A DNA stretch of 64,000 bases from Streptomyces chartreusis. GTDB lineage: Bacteria > Actinomycetota > Actinomycetes > Streptomycetales > Streptomycetaceae. The stretch is from assembly GCF_008704715.1 (NCBI RefSeq), contig NZ_CP023689.1, positions 7,068,001-7,132,000 of the forward strand. Direction: 5' to 3'. Both the position numbers and the translations under genes were made by a program. This document shows, piece after piece, positions 55,451 through 64,000 of this stretch; position 1 is the stretch's first letter, and every line of letters starts with the position of its first letter. Under the pieces are notes generated by a model that saw nothing but the letters and a program-made list of their open reading frames with translations, ran no database searches and was not told where the DNA came from.

Positions 55451-56152
55451 TCAGCGAGCCTTCGGCCCGCCCTTCGGCAGCTTCATGCCCTTGGGCATCG
55501 GGCCCTTCGGCAACGGCATGTTGCTCATCAGGTCGCCCATGGCCTTGAGCCGGTCGTTGGTGGCGGTCACCTGGGGGCCGGTGAGCACGCGCGGCAGCTT
55601 CAGCATGGTGGTCCGCACCTTCTTCAGCTCGACCTGGCCCTCGCCCGTGCCGACGATGATGTCGTGCACCGGCACGTCCGCGACGATGCGGTTCATCTTC
55701 CTCTTCTCGGCGGCCAGCAGGGTCTTCACCCGGTTCGGGTTGCCCTCGGCGACCAGGACGATGCCGGCCTTGCCGACGGCCCGGTGGACCACGTCCTGGC
55801 TGCGGTTCATCGCCACCGCGGGGGTCGTCGACCAGCCCCGGCCGATGTCGTCCAGTACGGCCGCTGCTGCGCCCGGCTGGCCTTCCATCTGGCCGAATGC
55901 GGCCCGCTCGGCCCGGCGCCCGAACACGATCGCCGTCGCGAGGAAGGCGAGCAGCAGGCCCAGGATGCCGAGATAGATGGGGTGACCGATCAAGAAACCG
56001 ATCGCGAGGAAGACACCGAAGGTGACGATTCCGACAGCCGCGAGTACAAGACCGATCTTCTTGTCGGCCTTGCGGGTCATCTTGTAGGTCAGAGCGATCT
56101 GCTTGAGTCGCCCGGGGTTCGCAGCGTCCGCTGCCGTGTCCTTCCTCGCCAT
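55451..56152 (-). CDS. DUF4191 membrane protein
   Basis: 233 residues from MARKDTAADAANPGRLKQIA. Two membrane spans (IGLVLAAVGIVTFGVFLAIG and YLGILGLLLAFLATAIVFGR) precede a soluble domain (VLDDIGRGWSTTPAVAMNRS, KAGIVLVAEGNPNRVKTLLA). It ends with a PxKG-rich tail (LPKGPMPKGMKLPKGG). Next to lipA across Actinobacteria; role unknown. Confidence 0.88.
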   Translation of the reverse strand: MARKDTAADAANPGRLKQIALTYKMTRKADKKIGLVLAAVGIVTFGVFLAIGFLIGHPIYLGILGLLLAFLATAIVFGRRAERAAFGQMEGQPGAAAAVLDDIGRGWSTTPAVAMNRSQDVVHRAVGKAGIVLVAEGNPNRVKTLLAAEKRKMNRIVADVPVHDIIVGTGEGQVELKKVRTTMLKLPRVLTGPQVTATNDRLKAMGDLMSNMPLPKGPMPKGMKLPKGGPKAR

Positions 56153-56199
56153 GCCACGAAGTCTACGTGGCCGCACAAGCGCCTTCGACGGCAGCGCCC

Positions 56200-56400
56200 T
56201 CAGAGGCGGGGAGCGGGGGTCTGCTCGAGGACGCGCTCGGCCTCCACGCGGTCCTTCGCGCGGCGACGGTCCTCCAGGACGGAGGTCCAGGCGTTGCGGC
56301 GGGCGGTGCGCTGGCCGCTGCTCATCAGCAGCGACTCGACGGCACGCAGTGCAGTGGTGAACGACGGGATTGCGGTGGCGCGAACCGGCGCGGCCTGCAT
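56200..56400 (-). CDS. Small conserved actinobacterial protein
   Basis: 66 residues from ATG 56400 (MQAAPVRATAIPSFTTALRA); the longer frame to 56466 has no support. Helical and charged (RRAKDRVEAERVLEQTP). It lies between lipA and the DUF4191 gene on the same strand. Function unknown; conservation is inferred from codon bias and position. Confidence 0.65.
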   Translation of the reverse strand: MQAAPVRATAIPSFTTALRAVESLLMSSGQRTARRNAWTSVLEDRRRAKDRVEAERVLEQTPAPRL

Positions 56401-56656
56401 GGTGGAGGTCCCCCCTCGGGATGGCGGCTTCGGTGGGTGGTGCACGGGGTGTACAACCAGGGTCACTGATTGGTGTTACCAGGGCGTGACCGACCGGTCA
56501 AACACCAATGAAGCCTTAATGCGCCGTCCGAAAAACTTGACGCGGCCCTGATGAGGCCCCTATCTGCGGGGACGTCCAGGACCGCGTCAATCGGCTTCCG
56601 CCTGCAGTCAGTTGCTTGTGCGCAGATTCACATGCGCCGAGTGGCACTCCGTGCCA

Positions 56657-57622
56657 TCAGACGGCCTGCGAGGCCACGTACGCGCCACGCTTCTCGACGG
56701 CCATCTGGTACAGCCGCCCGGCACGGTAGGAGGACCGCACCAGCGGGCCGGACATCACACCGGAGAAGCCGATCTGCTCGGCCTCGTCCTTCAGCTCCAC
56801 GAACTCGTGCGGCTTGACCCAGCGCTCCACGGGGTGGTGGCGCACGCTCGGGCGCAGGTACTGCGTGATGGTCACGAGCTCGCAGCCGGCCTCGTGCAGC
56901 TGCTTCAGCGCCTCGCTGACCTCCTCGCGGGTCTCGCCCATGCCGAGGATCAGGTTGGACTTGGTGACCAGGCCGTAGTCGCGGGCCTCGGTGATGACCT
57001 TCAGGGAGCGCTCGTAGCGGAAGCCGGGGCGGATCCGCTTGAAGATCCGCGGCACCGTCTCGACGTTGTGCGCGAAGACCTCGGGGCGGGAGGAGAAGAC
57101 CTCGGCCAGCTGCTCGGGGACCGCGTTGAAGTCGGGGGCGAGGAGTTCGACCTTGGTGTGCCCGCCCTCGCGGCCGGCCGTCTGCGCGTGGATCTGGCGC
57201 ACGGTCTCGGCGTACAGCCAGGCGCCGCCGTCCTCCAGGTCGTCGCGGGCGACGCCGGTGATGGTGGCGTAGTTCAGGTCCATGGTGACCACGGACTCGC
57301 CGACGCGGCGCGGCTCGTCACGGTCGAGCGCCTCGGGCTTGCCGGTGTCGATCTGGCAGAAGTCGCAGCGCCGGGTGCACTGGTCGCCACCGATGAGGAA
57401 GGTCGCCTCGCGGTCCTCCCAGCACTCGTAGATGTTGGGACAGCCGGCTTCCTGGCAGACCGTGTGCAGGCCCTCGCTCTTCACGAGGCTCTGCATCTTC
57501 GTGTACTCGGGACCCATTTTCGCCCGGGTCTTGATCCACTCGGGCTTGCGCTCGATGGGGGTCTGGCTGTTGCGGACCTCCAGGCGCAGCATCTTGCGTC
57601 CGTCCGGTGAGACTGCGGACAC
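56657..57622 (-). CDS. lipA: Lipoyl synthase
   Basis: 321 residues from GTG 57622 after GGGAG. Radical-SAM enzyme that inserts two sulfurs into octanoyl groups on lipoate-dependent proteins. The SAM cluster motif is CTRRCDFCQI; the auxiliary cluster ligands are in TVCQEAGCPNIYECW, and the family-typical RSSY follows near the end (VRSSYRAG). It works with LipB, whose gene ends 105 bases away on the same strand, upstream in transcription. Confidence 0.97.
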   Translation of the reverse strand: MSAVSPDGRKMLRLEVRNSQTPIERKPEWIKTRAKMGPEYTKMQSLVKSEGLHTVCQEAGCPNIYECWEDREATFLIGGDQCTRRCDFCQIDTGKPEALDRDEPRRVGESVVTMDLNYATITGVARDDLEDGGAWLYAETVRQIHAQTAGREGGHTKVELLAPDFNAVPEQLAEVFSSRPEVFAHNVETVPRIFKRIRPGFRYERSLKVITEARDYGLVTKSNLILGMGETREEVSEALKQLHEAGCELVTITQYLRPSVRHHPVERWVKPHEFVELKDEAEQIGFSGVMSGPLVRSSYRAGRLYQMAVEKRGAYVASQAV

Positions 57623-57726
57623 GTCGGCTCCCTGTGCTTCGATTCGTCGGCGTACACCAGGGTACGCCCGTGTTTACTCAGCCCTGCCGTCAGGCCAACC
57701 CCATGACTTCCGGGCTGATTCCTTCC

Positions 57727-58524
57727 TCAGGCGGTCGCGGTCTCGATCAGCCGCGGCTTCAGGTCCGCGTTCTCCAGTACGTCCCGCAGATGCCGCTCGA
57801 CGACCGGCAGCACCTCGTCGATGGTGACGTCCCGGCCCAGCTCGGCGGCGAGCGAGGCGACCCCCGCGTCCCGGATCCCGCACGGGATGATCCGGTCGAA
57901 CCACTTGTTGTCCGGGTTCACGTTCAGTGCGAAGCCATGCATGGTCACGCCCTTGGCCACCCGGATCCCGATCGCCGCGATCTTGCGGTCCTCGCGCCGC
58001 TGGCCGGCGTTGGAGGGCGCGTACTCGGGGCCGTTCAGCCGCGGGTCGAACTCCTCGTCGGTGAGCCGCGGGTCGAAGTCCAGGGCCAGTCCGCCGAGCG
58101 CTGGGCGCTGCTCCACCGGGTCGCCCAGCACCCATACGCCGCTGCGGCCCTCGACCCGGGTGGTCTCCAGGCCGAACTCCGCGCACGTGCGGATCAGGGC
58201 GTCCTCCAGGCGTCGTACGTGCGCCACGACGTCCACCGGACGGGGCAGCTTCTGGATCGGGTAGCCGACCAGCTGGCCCGGGCCGTGCCAGGTGATCTTG
58301 CCGCCGCGGTCCACGTCGATGACCGGCGTGCCGTCCAGGGGCCGCTCGTTGTCCGCCGTGCGCCGGCCCGCCGTGTAGACCGGAGGGTGTTCGAGCAGCA
58401 GGACCGTGTCGGAGATCTCGTCCGCGAACCGCGCCGCGTGCACCCGGCGCTGCTCGTCCCACGCCTGCTGGTACTCGACGGCCTCCGCGCCGAATCCCAT
58501 GCGGACGAACCGCAACTCACTCAC
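57727..58524 (-). CDS. lipB: Lipoyl(octanoyl) transferase
   Basis: 265 residues from GTG 58524 after GGGAGG; extra upstream codons are not family-like. It moves octanoyl groups from acyl carrier protein to lipoyl domains. Motifs: RGGKITWHGPGQLVGYPIQK, the catalytic Lys in RKIAAIGIRV, and the catalytic Cys in IIPCGIRD. First of the lipB-lipA pair. Confidence 0.96.
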   Translation of the reverse strand: MSELRFVRMGFGAEAVEYQQAWDEQRRVHAARFADEISDTVLLLEHPPVYTAGRRTADNERPLDGTPVIDVDRGGKITWHGPGQLVGYPIQKLPRPVDVVAHVRRLEDALIRTCAEFGLETTRVEGRSGVWVLGDPVEQRPALGGLALDFDPRLTDEEFDPRLNGPEYAPSNAGQRREDRKIAAIGIRVAKGVTMHGFALNVNPDNKWFDRIIPCGIRDAGVASLAAELGRDVTIDEVLPVVERHLRDVLENADLKPRLIETATA

Positions 58525-58805
58525 GGCAAGCGCCTCCCTGGAAGAGCCCAGAACGTCGTAAGGCACAAAGCGTGCCTACGCCACTGTACGACCGGCCCGT
58601 TCGAGTGCGATCCCGCGGCCCGCGTCAGCCCGGTGGGGCAATCCTCACACGATCGGATGAATGGACGCCGAAATGTGCGATCGGCTGCTTACTCTCCGCT
58701 ACATTCGCGCCGTTCGAGAGGCCAAAATGGCTGCTCACCGGCAATCCGGGCACTCGCCGGCCACATGGCCCCGCGAGGCCCGAAAGGCAGGAGACCGCAC
58801 CGCAG

Positions 58806-60284
58806 ATGACGGAACGACCCGCGCAGCGCACTCCCAACCGCCAGCTCGCCGCGCTCATCGCAGAAGCGGGATTCTCCAACGCGGGTCTCGCCCGTCGGGT
58901 GGACCAGCTCGGGCTCGAACACGGGCTTGATCTGAGATACGACAAGACATCGGTCACCCGCTGGCTGCGCGGGCAGCAGCCGCGCGGCACGACCCCGGCC
59001 CTGATCGCCGAGGTCTTCACCCGGCGCCTCGGCCGCCGGCTCAGCGCCCAGGACCTGGGCCTCGACGCCTGCGCGCCCGTGTACGCGGGCCTGGAGTTCG
59101 CCGCGACCCCCGAGGAGGCCGTCGACATCGTCAGCGGCCTGTGGCGCAAGGACTCCGGCAGCCACGCCGAACTGCGCAAGATCGCCTTCACCCCGGCCGG
59201 ACTCGTCGTGCCCAGCCGGGACTGGCTGATCGGCCGCGCCGACGACAAGGTCGCCCGCGGCGAGCCGATCGCCCGCATCCCGGCCCAGGGCCGTCCCGTC
59301 GCCTCCCCGAAGTTCCCGGCCCCGCTCGAACCCGGCGGAACCCCGTCCCGCCAGCGCCCCCAGGCCGAGCGCGGTCCCGGGCAGAAGGTCACCGGTGGTG
59401 ACATCGCCGCCCTGCGTTCGGTCGGCGAGCTGTTCCGCTCCCTGGACGACATGTACGGCGGCGGCCACGCCCGGCAGGCGCTCGTGCGCTACCTGGAGCA
59501 CGAGTGCGAGCCGATGCTGCGCGGCACCTACGGCGAGCAGACCGGCCGGCGCCTCTTCGCGGCCGCCGCCGACCTGACCCGGCTCGCGGGCTGGACGTCG
59601 TACGACATCGCCGCGCACGGACTCGCGCAGCGCTACTTCGTGCAGGCGCTGCGGCTCGCCCAGGCCGCCGGGGACCGGCCCTACGGCTCCTACGTCCTCG
59701 TCACGATGAGCCGCCAGGCGGTCTACCTCGGGCACGGCCGGGAGGCCGTCCAGCTGGCGCGGGTGGCCCAGCAGGGCGTGGGCACGAGCGCGCCGCCGGT
59801 CGTCCAGGCCCTGCTGCACGCGTGCGAGGCGCGCGGGCACGGCGTACTCGGCGAGGTGCGTGCCTGCACGGCCTCGCTGGTCCGGGCGGAGCGCTCCCTG
59901 GAAGGGGCCAGGCCCGGCGACGACGTCCCGTACTGGGCCCGCTTCTTCGACGAGGCCCAGCTCGCCGACGAGTTCGGGCACTGCCACCGGGACCTGCAGC
60001 AGTTCCGCGCGGCGGCCCAGCACGCCGAGCGCTCCCTGCAACTGCGCGCCCCCGCCTACGCCCGCAGCCGGCTGTTCAGCCGGGTCGTCCTCGCCTCCGC
60101 CCGGCTCGGACTCGGCGAGCTGGACCAGGCCTGCGCGCTGGGTGCGGAGGCGGCGGGCGCCGCCTCCGAGATGCGGTCGGTGCGGGCGGTCGAGTACGTC
60201 CGGGACTTCGAGCGGAGGCTGGAGCCGTATCGGGATGCTGCGCCGGTGCGGGGGTATCGCGACAAGGTCGCTGCGCTGGGGTAG
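58806..60284 (+). CDS. NsdA-like regulatory protein with TPR-type helices
   Basis: 492 residues from ATG 58806 (MTERPAQRTPNRQLAALIAE). The N-terminal helix-turn-helix (FSNAGLARRVDQLGLEHGLD, then YDKTSVTRWLRGQQPRGTTP) and later TPR-like helices (AAHGLAQRYFVQALRLAQAA, VYLGHGREAVQLARVAQQGV) match the NsdA-type regulators of Streptomyces, which affect sporulation and antibiotic production. Which member this is cannot be told. It is divergent from lipB. Confidence 0.8.
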   Translation: MTERPAQRTPNRQLAALIAEAGFSNAGLARRVDQLGLEHGLDLRYDKTSVTRWLRGQQPRGTTPALIAEVFTRRLGRRLSAQDLGLDACAPVYAGLEFAATPEEAVDIVSGLWRKDSGSHAELRKIAFTPAGLVVPSRDWLIGRADDKVARGEPIARIPAQGRPVASPKFPAPLEPGGTPSRQRPQAERGPGQKVTGGDIAALRSVGELFRSLDDMYGGGHARQALVRYLEHECEPMLRGTYGEQTGRRLFAAAADLTRLAGWTSYDIAAHGLAQRYFVQALRLAQAAGDRPYGSYVLVTMSRQAVYLGHGREAVQLARVAQQGVGTSAPPVVQALLHACEARGHGVLGEVRACTASLVRAERSLEGARPGDDVPYWARFFDEAQLADEFGHCHRDLQQFRAAAQHAERSLQLRAPAYARSRLFSRVVLASARLGLGELDQACALGAEAAGAASEMRSVRAVEYVRDFERRLEPYRDAAPVRGYRDKVAALG

Positions 60285-60335
60285 GCCGACGGGGCGGCGC
60301 CGTGACTCCGGCCGGTTGTGTGCCGGGTGCGGGTT

Positions 60336-60380
60336 CGTCGCGGCTGATCGCGCAGTTCCCCGCGCCCCTGAAGGTGCGCG
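60336..60380. repeat. Streptomyces dispersed repeat, copy D
   Basis: GGCTGATCGCGCAGTTCCCC, then GCGCCCCTGAAGGTGCGC, after the NsdA-like gene. Same core as copies A-C. Confidence 0.75.
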
Positions 60381-60400
60381 GGTGCGCGGTCGGCTTTCAG

Positions 60401-60495
60401 GCAGCTGCCCGTAACGGTTCCGCACGGCCCCGCGCCCCCAGGACAAGGGCGCGGGGATCCCGCGAGATCTATGCAGCTGCCCGTAACGGTTCCGC
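60401..60495. repeat. 23-bp direct repeat at the oxidoreductase 3' end
   Basis: GCAGCTGCCCGTAACGGTTC plus CGC occurs at 60401-60423 and again at 60473-60495, 72 bases apart. The second copy encodes the last codons of the FAD oxidoreductase. Confidence 0.8.
60428..60456. terminator. Terminator between convergent genes
   Basis: CCCCGCGCCC pairs with GGGCGCGGGG around nine bases, between the NsdA-like gene and the FAD oxidoreductase. It sits between the two direct-repeat copies. Confidence 0.7.
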
Positions 60496-61848
60496 GCGGT
60501 GCAGTGAGCCCGCCGATCCCAGGTCCGCCAGGATGGCCGCCGCCGCCCTGTGGGCCGAGTGGAGGGCGCCCTGGACCGTGCTGGTGTCGCGGTGGTCACC
60601 GCAGACGTACAGGCCCGCCAGGAGGCGCACCGGGCGGCGCAGGTCGTGCGGTGGGCGCATCGCCGGGACCGCCTCCGGGGTGTGGTGCACGGCGAGCGTC
60701 TCCCAGCGGGACGTGGAGGTGCCGTAGAGCCGGGAGAGGTGCATCCGTACGGCCGTGTCGATGTCGGGCGGCGGGGTGCCGAGGACCGTCGAGGAGATCA
60801 GGGCCCGGCCCGCCGGTGCGCGGGTCGGGTCGACCTGACTGATCAGTGCCGTGTGCGCGACCGGTCCGCCCCGGTCGGCGTCCAGGAGCAGGGACGCGCC
60901 GGTCGTCGGCGGCTCGTCGGTCGTGTGGTGGACGACGGTGACCGGGTGGAAGTCGGGTACGCGCAGGCCCGGCAGCAGCTCGGCGGCGGTCCGTGCGTCC
61001 GTCGCCAGCAGCACGGCCCGGCACCGTATCTCGCCGTGCTCGGCGGTGGTCACGGACGTCGTGGCGATCGACGTCACCCGCACCCCGGTGTGCACCGTGC
61101 CCGGCGGCAGTGAGCGCGCCAGCAGTTCCGGCAGTGCCTCGGCGCCGCCCTCGGGCACGCACAGCCGTCCGCTCGCGAAGGCGCGCAGCGCGAGGTCCGC
61201 GCACCGGCTGGACGTGGTCAGCTCGGGGTCGCACAGCAGGGCGGCCAGCAGCGGCCGCAGGAAACCGTCGACCGTCCGTGCCGGAACCCCCCGCTCCGCG
61301 AGTGCCCGGCCGGCCGGCAACTCGGGCCGGGCCAGCAGCCGTTCGACGGGCGAGGAGGCCAGCCGGGCCAGCGCGGCACCGAGCCGGGCCTGGTCGACGG
61401 CGCTGCCCAGCGGGGCGCCCGCGCGCACCCTCGGGACCGAGGACTGCCCCGGGACCCGTGCGGCCCCCGTCCGAGGGGCGCTTGCCAGGGCGCGCACCGC
61501 GTGCAGTGCGCCCCTCGCGCGCCTTGCGCCCATCGCGCTCGGTACCGCGCCCGCGCGCTGCCGGCGTCCGTCGCTGTGCAGCAGCACGCCGGGGGCGAAC
61601 GGGCGCAGCGCGAGCGCGTCGAGGCCGGGTGTCAGGCGTAGTTCGGGATACGACGTCGACAGGAGTTGCCCGATCCGGTCGAGTCGGAACCCGTCGACCT
61701 TCTCGGTCGACATGCGGCCGCCCGGGTAAGGGGCGGCCTCCAGGACTGCGGTCGTTACTCCTGCGCTGGTCAGCCGATGCGCCGCGGAGAGTCCGGCGAC
61801 CCCGGCTCCCACGATGACGACGTCCGCCTGGTACGCGGGCTCAAGCAC
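60469..61848 (-). CDS. FAD-dependent oxidoreductase (amine-oxidase/desaturase fold)
   Basis: 459 residues from GTG 61848 after GGAGGGG. Dinucleotide-binding motif VVIVGAGVAGLSAAHRLTSA, then PYPGGRMSTEKVDGFRLDRI, typical of protoporphyrinogen-oxidase or phytoene-desaturase-like flavoproteins. The C-terminal FAD contact is YVCGDHRDTSTVQGALHSAH. The reaction is unknown; no carotenoid genes are adjacent. The last residues (EPLRAAA) are encoded by a duplicated 23-bp repeat. Confidence 0.88.
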   Translation of the reverse strand: MLEPAYQADVVIVGAGVAGLSAAHRLTSAGVTTAVLEAAPYPGGRMSTEKVDGFRLDRIGQLLSTSYPELRLTPGLDALALRPFAPGVLLHSDGRRQRAGAVPSAMGARRARGALHAVRALASAPRTGAARVPGQSSVPRVRAGAPLGSAVDQARLGAALARLASSPVERLLARPELPAGRALAERGVPARTVDGFLRPLLAALLCDPELTTSSRCADLALRAFASGRLCVPEGGAEALPELLARSLPPGTVHTGVRVTSIATTSVTTAEHGEIRCRAVLLATDARTAAELLPGLRVPDFHPVTVVHHTTDEPPTTGASLLLDADRGGPVAHTALISQVDPTRAPAGRALISSTVLGTPPPDIDTAVRMHLSRLYGTSTSRWETLAVHHTPEAVPAMRPPHDLRRPVRLLAGLYVCGDHRDTSTVQGALHSAHRAAAAILADLGSAGSLHRAEPLRAAA

Positions 61849-62019
61849 GTGCCCCTCCTCGAGGTTGCGCGGCCGGTGGAGACGTCATGCCCCCAACAGG
61901 CTCCGGGGATACCCGAGTTCGGGTCGAGGTTAGGGCCGTGATCGGTCAGGAACAGTCGCGCATCGACAGAGCACGGTCGCACGGTGGTCGCATGCAGACC
62001 CGGGTGTCCGCCCGGTCTG

Positions 62020-62925
62020 CTACCCGGCGGCCGCCCTGATCGCACCCTCGATCTCCGGGAACGCGAAGACGAACCCCGACTCCAGCAGCCGCGCCGGCAG
62101 CACCCGCTGACTGCCCAGCACATCCCCCGCCATCTCGCCGAGCACGGTCTTCAGTACCGGCGCGGGGACCGCGAACAGGGTCGGCCGGCGCAGCACCCGG
62201 CCCATCGCCTCGGTGACCTCACGGTTCGTCACCGGCTGCGGCGCGGTCACGTTGAACGGCCCCGACAGACCGTCGGTGTCGAGCAGATGCCGGATCGCGG
62301 CCACCTCGTCGTGCAGCGCGACGAACGACCAGTACTGCCGCCCGTCGCCCATCCGTCCGCCGAGCCCCGCCCTGAACAACGGGAACAGCCGCTCCCAGGC
62401 TCCGCCCTCGCGGGCCACCACCAGCCCCGTGCGCGGGAACACCGTCCGTACGCCCGCCTCCTGGGCCGGGGCCGCCGCGGCCTCCCAGTCGACGACCAGC
62501 GACGGCAGGAAGCCCTCACCGGCCGGGGCGCTCTCGTCCACGGCACGCCCGCCGGTCTCGCCGTAGTAGCCGATCGCGCTGCCGTTGACGAAGACCCGCG
62601 GCCGCTCCTCGGGCCTCAGCGACGCGATGGCCTGCGCCAGCGCCGCCGTGCCCCGCACCCGGCCGGACCGCAGCGTCGCCTTGTACTCCTCCGTCCAGCG
62701 CCGCGAGCCCACGTTCGCCCCGGCGAGGTTGACGACCGCGGCGCACCCGGCGAGCCCCGCCGTGTCCACCGAGCCGTTCTCCGGGTCCCAGCGCACCTCG
62801 TCCCTGGACCTGGGCGCCCGGCGCACCAGCCGTACGACCTCGTGGCCGTCGGCCGTCAAGGAGCGCACCAGTGCCCCGCCGATGAGTCCGGAGGAGCCCG
62901 CCACGGCGATTTTTGAAAGTTCCAT
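62020..62925 (-). CDS. TIGR01777-family NAD-dependent epimerase-like protein
   Basis: 301 residues from ATG 62925 (MELSKIAVAGSSGLIGGALV). The family signature is visible: VVNLAGANVGSRRWTEEYKA, FVNGSAIGYYGETGGRAVDE, RTGLVVAREGGAW and the C-terminal DUF1731-like part (FAVPAPVLKTVLGEMAGDVL). Related to the E. coli YfcH group; substrate unknown. Confidence 0.93.
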   Translation of the reverse strand: MELSKIAVAGSSGLIGGALVRSLTADGHEVVRLVRRAPRSRDEVRWDPENGSVDTAGLAGCAAVVNLAGANVGSRRWTEEYKATLRSGRVRGTAALAQAIASLRPEERPRVFVNGSAIGYYGETGGRAVDESAPAGEGFLPSLVVDWEAAAAPAQEAGVRTVFPRTGLVVAREGGAWERLFPLFRAGLGGRMGDGRQYWSFVALHDEVAAIRHLLDTDGLSGPFNVTAPQPVTNREVTEAMGRVLRRPTLFAVPAPVLKTVLGEMAGDVLGSQRVLPARLLESGFVFAFPEIEGAIRAAAG

Positions 62926-62995
62926 AACTCCATCCTGCCTCTGACCGCATGAAACCCCGGTGGGGTTCGCGCACCCGGGACTTAGGGTGGCGCTC

Positions 62996-63496
62996 ATGCC
63001 CGAGCCCCACCAGTCGCCGTACATACGCATCGCCCTGCCGGACGACGAGGAGGAACTCTCCCTCCTCGACCGTCGCACGTGGTCGCATCTGCATGCGGTC
63101 ACGCCGCGCCCGCAGCCGCCCTACTCGCCGTTCTTCGACGAGCGCCACGCCCCCGGCGACCATCTCGTCGCCGAACTCGACCGCCGCATCGTCGGCTACG
63201 TCCGTCTCGGATTCCCCACCCCGCTCGCCTCGAACGCGCATGTGCGCCAGATCCAGGGCCTCGCCGTCTCCGACGAGGCGCGGGGGCACGGCGTCGGGCG
63301 GGCGCTGATCCGCGCGGTCGTCGAGGAGGCCCGCCGCAGGGGAGCGCGCCGGCTCACCCTGCGCGTCCTCGGCCACAACACACCGGCCCGCAAGCTGTAC
63401 GAGTCCGAGGGGTTCGTGGTCGAAGGGGTGCTGCCCGAGGAGTTCTTCCTGGAGGGCGGTTACGTGGACGACGTGATCATGGGGCGGACGCTCTGA
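62996..63496 (+). CDS. GNAT-family N-acetyltransferase
   Basis: 166 residues from ATG 62996. The acetyl-CoA site is IQGLAVSDEARGHGVGRALI with the R/Q-x-x-G-x-G/A loop, followed by LRVLGHNTPARKLYESEGFV. It transfers an acetyl group to an amine, perhaps a small molecule or protein N-terminus. Divergent from the TIGR01777 gene. Confidence 0.92.
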   Translation: MPEPHQSPYIRIALPDDEEELSLLDRRTWSHLHAVTPRPQPPYSPFFDERHAPGDHLVAELDRRIVGYVRLGFPTPLASNAHVRQIQGLAVSDEARGHGVGRALIRAVVEEARRRGARRLTLRVLGHNTPARKLYESEGFVVEGVLPEEFFLEGGYVDDVIMGRTL

Positions 63497-63553
63497 AGCC
63501 GGCTTGACGGCCGTCGACCGATCCCGCGCGCCGTCCGCGCGCCTTGGGCGGCC

Positions 63554-64000
63554 TCAGGAACTGACTAGTTCGCCCGTGTCCACCGCTTGGGTCGCGTTCG
63601 CCGCGCGTCTGGCGTCGGAGGCCACCTCGGCCGCCGTCAGGACGTAGCCGGTCTCGTCGTCGGAGGTGGAGCGGGCGAAGACCACGCCGAACACCTTGCC
63701 GTCGGTGGTCAGCAGCGGGCCGCCGGAGTTGCCGGGGCGGACGGTCGAGCGGATCGAGTAGATCTCGCGCGTGACGGTGTCGTCGTTGTAGATGTTCTGG
63801 CCCGTCGCCCGCACACGGTTCGCGACGGTCGCCGCCTGGAGGTTCAGGTCGCCGTCCTCCGGATAGCCCGCCACGACCGCCGAGTCGCCGCGGGCGGCCT
63901 CGTCGTCGAACTTCAGGACCGGGGCGCGCAGTTCGGGGACGTACAGCACGGCCACGTCCCGCTCCGGGTCGAAGAGCACCACCCGTGACTCGTACGACCG
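63554..64000 (-). CDS. MarP-like membrane serine protease, C-terminal part
   Basis: The gene runs off the window's right end; 148 C-terminal residues are visible. Chymotrypsin-like catalytic parts: DPERDVAVLYVPELRAPVLK (Asp) and RSTVRPGNSGGPLLTTDGKV (Ser in GNSGGP). The His lies outside. Two Cys typical of MarP are not seen in this part. The mycobacterial MarP family is anchored by an N-terminal CvpA-like membrane domain and protects against acid and oxidative stress; here that domain is not visible, so the name is tentative. Confidence 0.8.
   Translation of the reverse strand, partial: RSYESRVVLFDPERDVAVLYVPELRAPVLKFDDEAARGDSAVVAGYPEDGDLNLQAATVANRVRATGQNIYNDDTVTREIYSIRSTVRPGNSGGPLLTTDGKVFGVVFARSTSDDETGYVLTAAEVASDARRAANATQAVDTGELVSS

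Overview
This is a high-GC actinobacterial chromosome segment, almost certainly Streptomyces. Most genes have GC-rich third codon positions, GTG/TTG starts are frequent, and the gene order (glnE, malR/malEFG-aglA, secreted amylases, glnRII/glnII, glnA, lipA/lipB) resembles what I recall of the S. coelicolor SCO219x-SCO223x neighbourhood. No rRNA, tRNA or CRISPR array was found.

Layout. 1-1000: 3' end of a secreted S53 peptidase. 1000-4480: a small island unlike its surroundings, with decayed sequence, an AT-richer gene for a DUF262 + AlbA_2 (Schlafen-type) protein (1945-3738, probable anti-phage defence), and a frameshifted, truncated tyrosine integrase. 4486-9690: VOC and pyridoxamine-oxidase-like genes, glnE, and a PAP2-type membrane phosphatase. 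9829-26848: the maltose/starch locus, with repressor malR, ABC importer malEFG, alpha-glucosidase aglA, two divergent secreted alpha-amylases and a giant amylase-pullulanase. A tnpB-only IS200/IS605-type element sits at the 3' end of one amylase. The malE, amylase and pullulanase promoters share CTTGC-type motifs, and the last two share a long conserved promoter block, consistent with MalR control. No importer ATPase is present, so a shared ATPase (MsiK type) elsewhere is inferred.

26924-39704: a receiver-GAF-PP2C phosphatase, a small tautomerase, a three-gene operon (metal-dependent hydrolase, ferredoxin-type oxidoreductase, TetR), secreted and membrane proteins of unknown role, a two-component system and an epimerase. 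39789-42724: nitrogen genes, with the GlnRII-like regulator preceded by a probable 40-codon leader peptide, and glutamine synthetase glnII with a GlnR box. 42997-53167: mostly hypothetical or housekeeping genes, including a secreted GNAG-repeat protein, ArsC-like reductase, HTH_42 protein, DUF2252 protein, hydrolase, PspAB with HtpX, and a HEAT-repeat protein carrying an exact-length 48-residue tandem duplication. 53276-64000: glnA with a near-perfect GlnR box and Tyr397, the target of GlnE; RDD and DUF4191 membrane proteins; lipA and lipB; an NsdA-like regulator; an FAD oxidoreductase; a TIGR01777 epimerase; a GNAT acetyltransferase; and the 3' end of a MarP-like membrane serine protease.

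How the genes work together. Starch is cut outside the cell by the amylases and pullulanase, maltodextrins enter through MalEFG, and AglA releases glucose, under MalR. GlnA and GlnII assimilate ammonium under GlnR, with GlnA tuned by GlnE. LipB and LipA make protein-bound lipoate. A Streptomyces repeat family with the core CGCAGTTCCCCGCGCCCCT occurs at four places, one of them inside a coding sequence.
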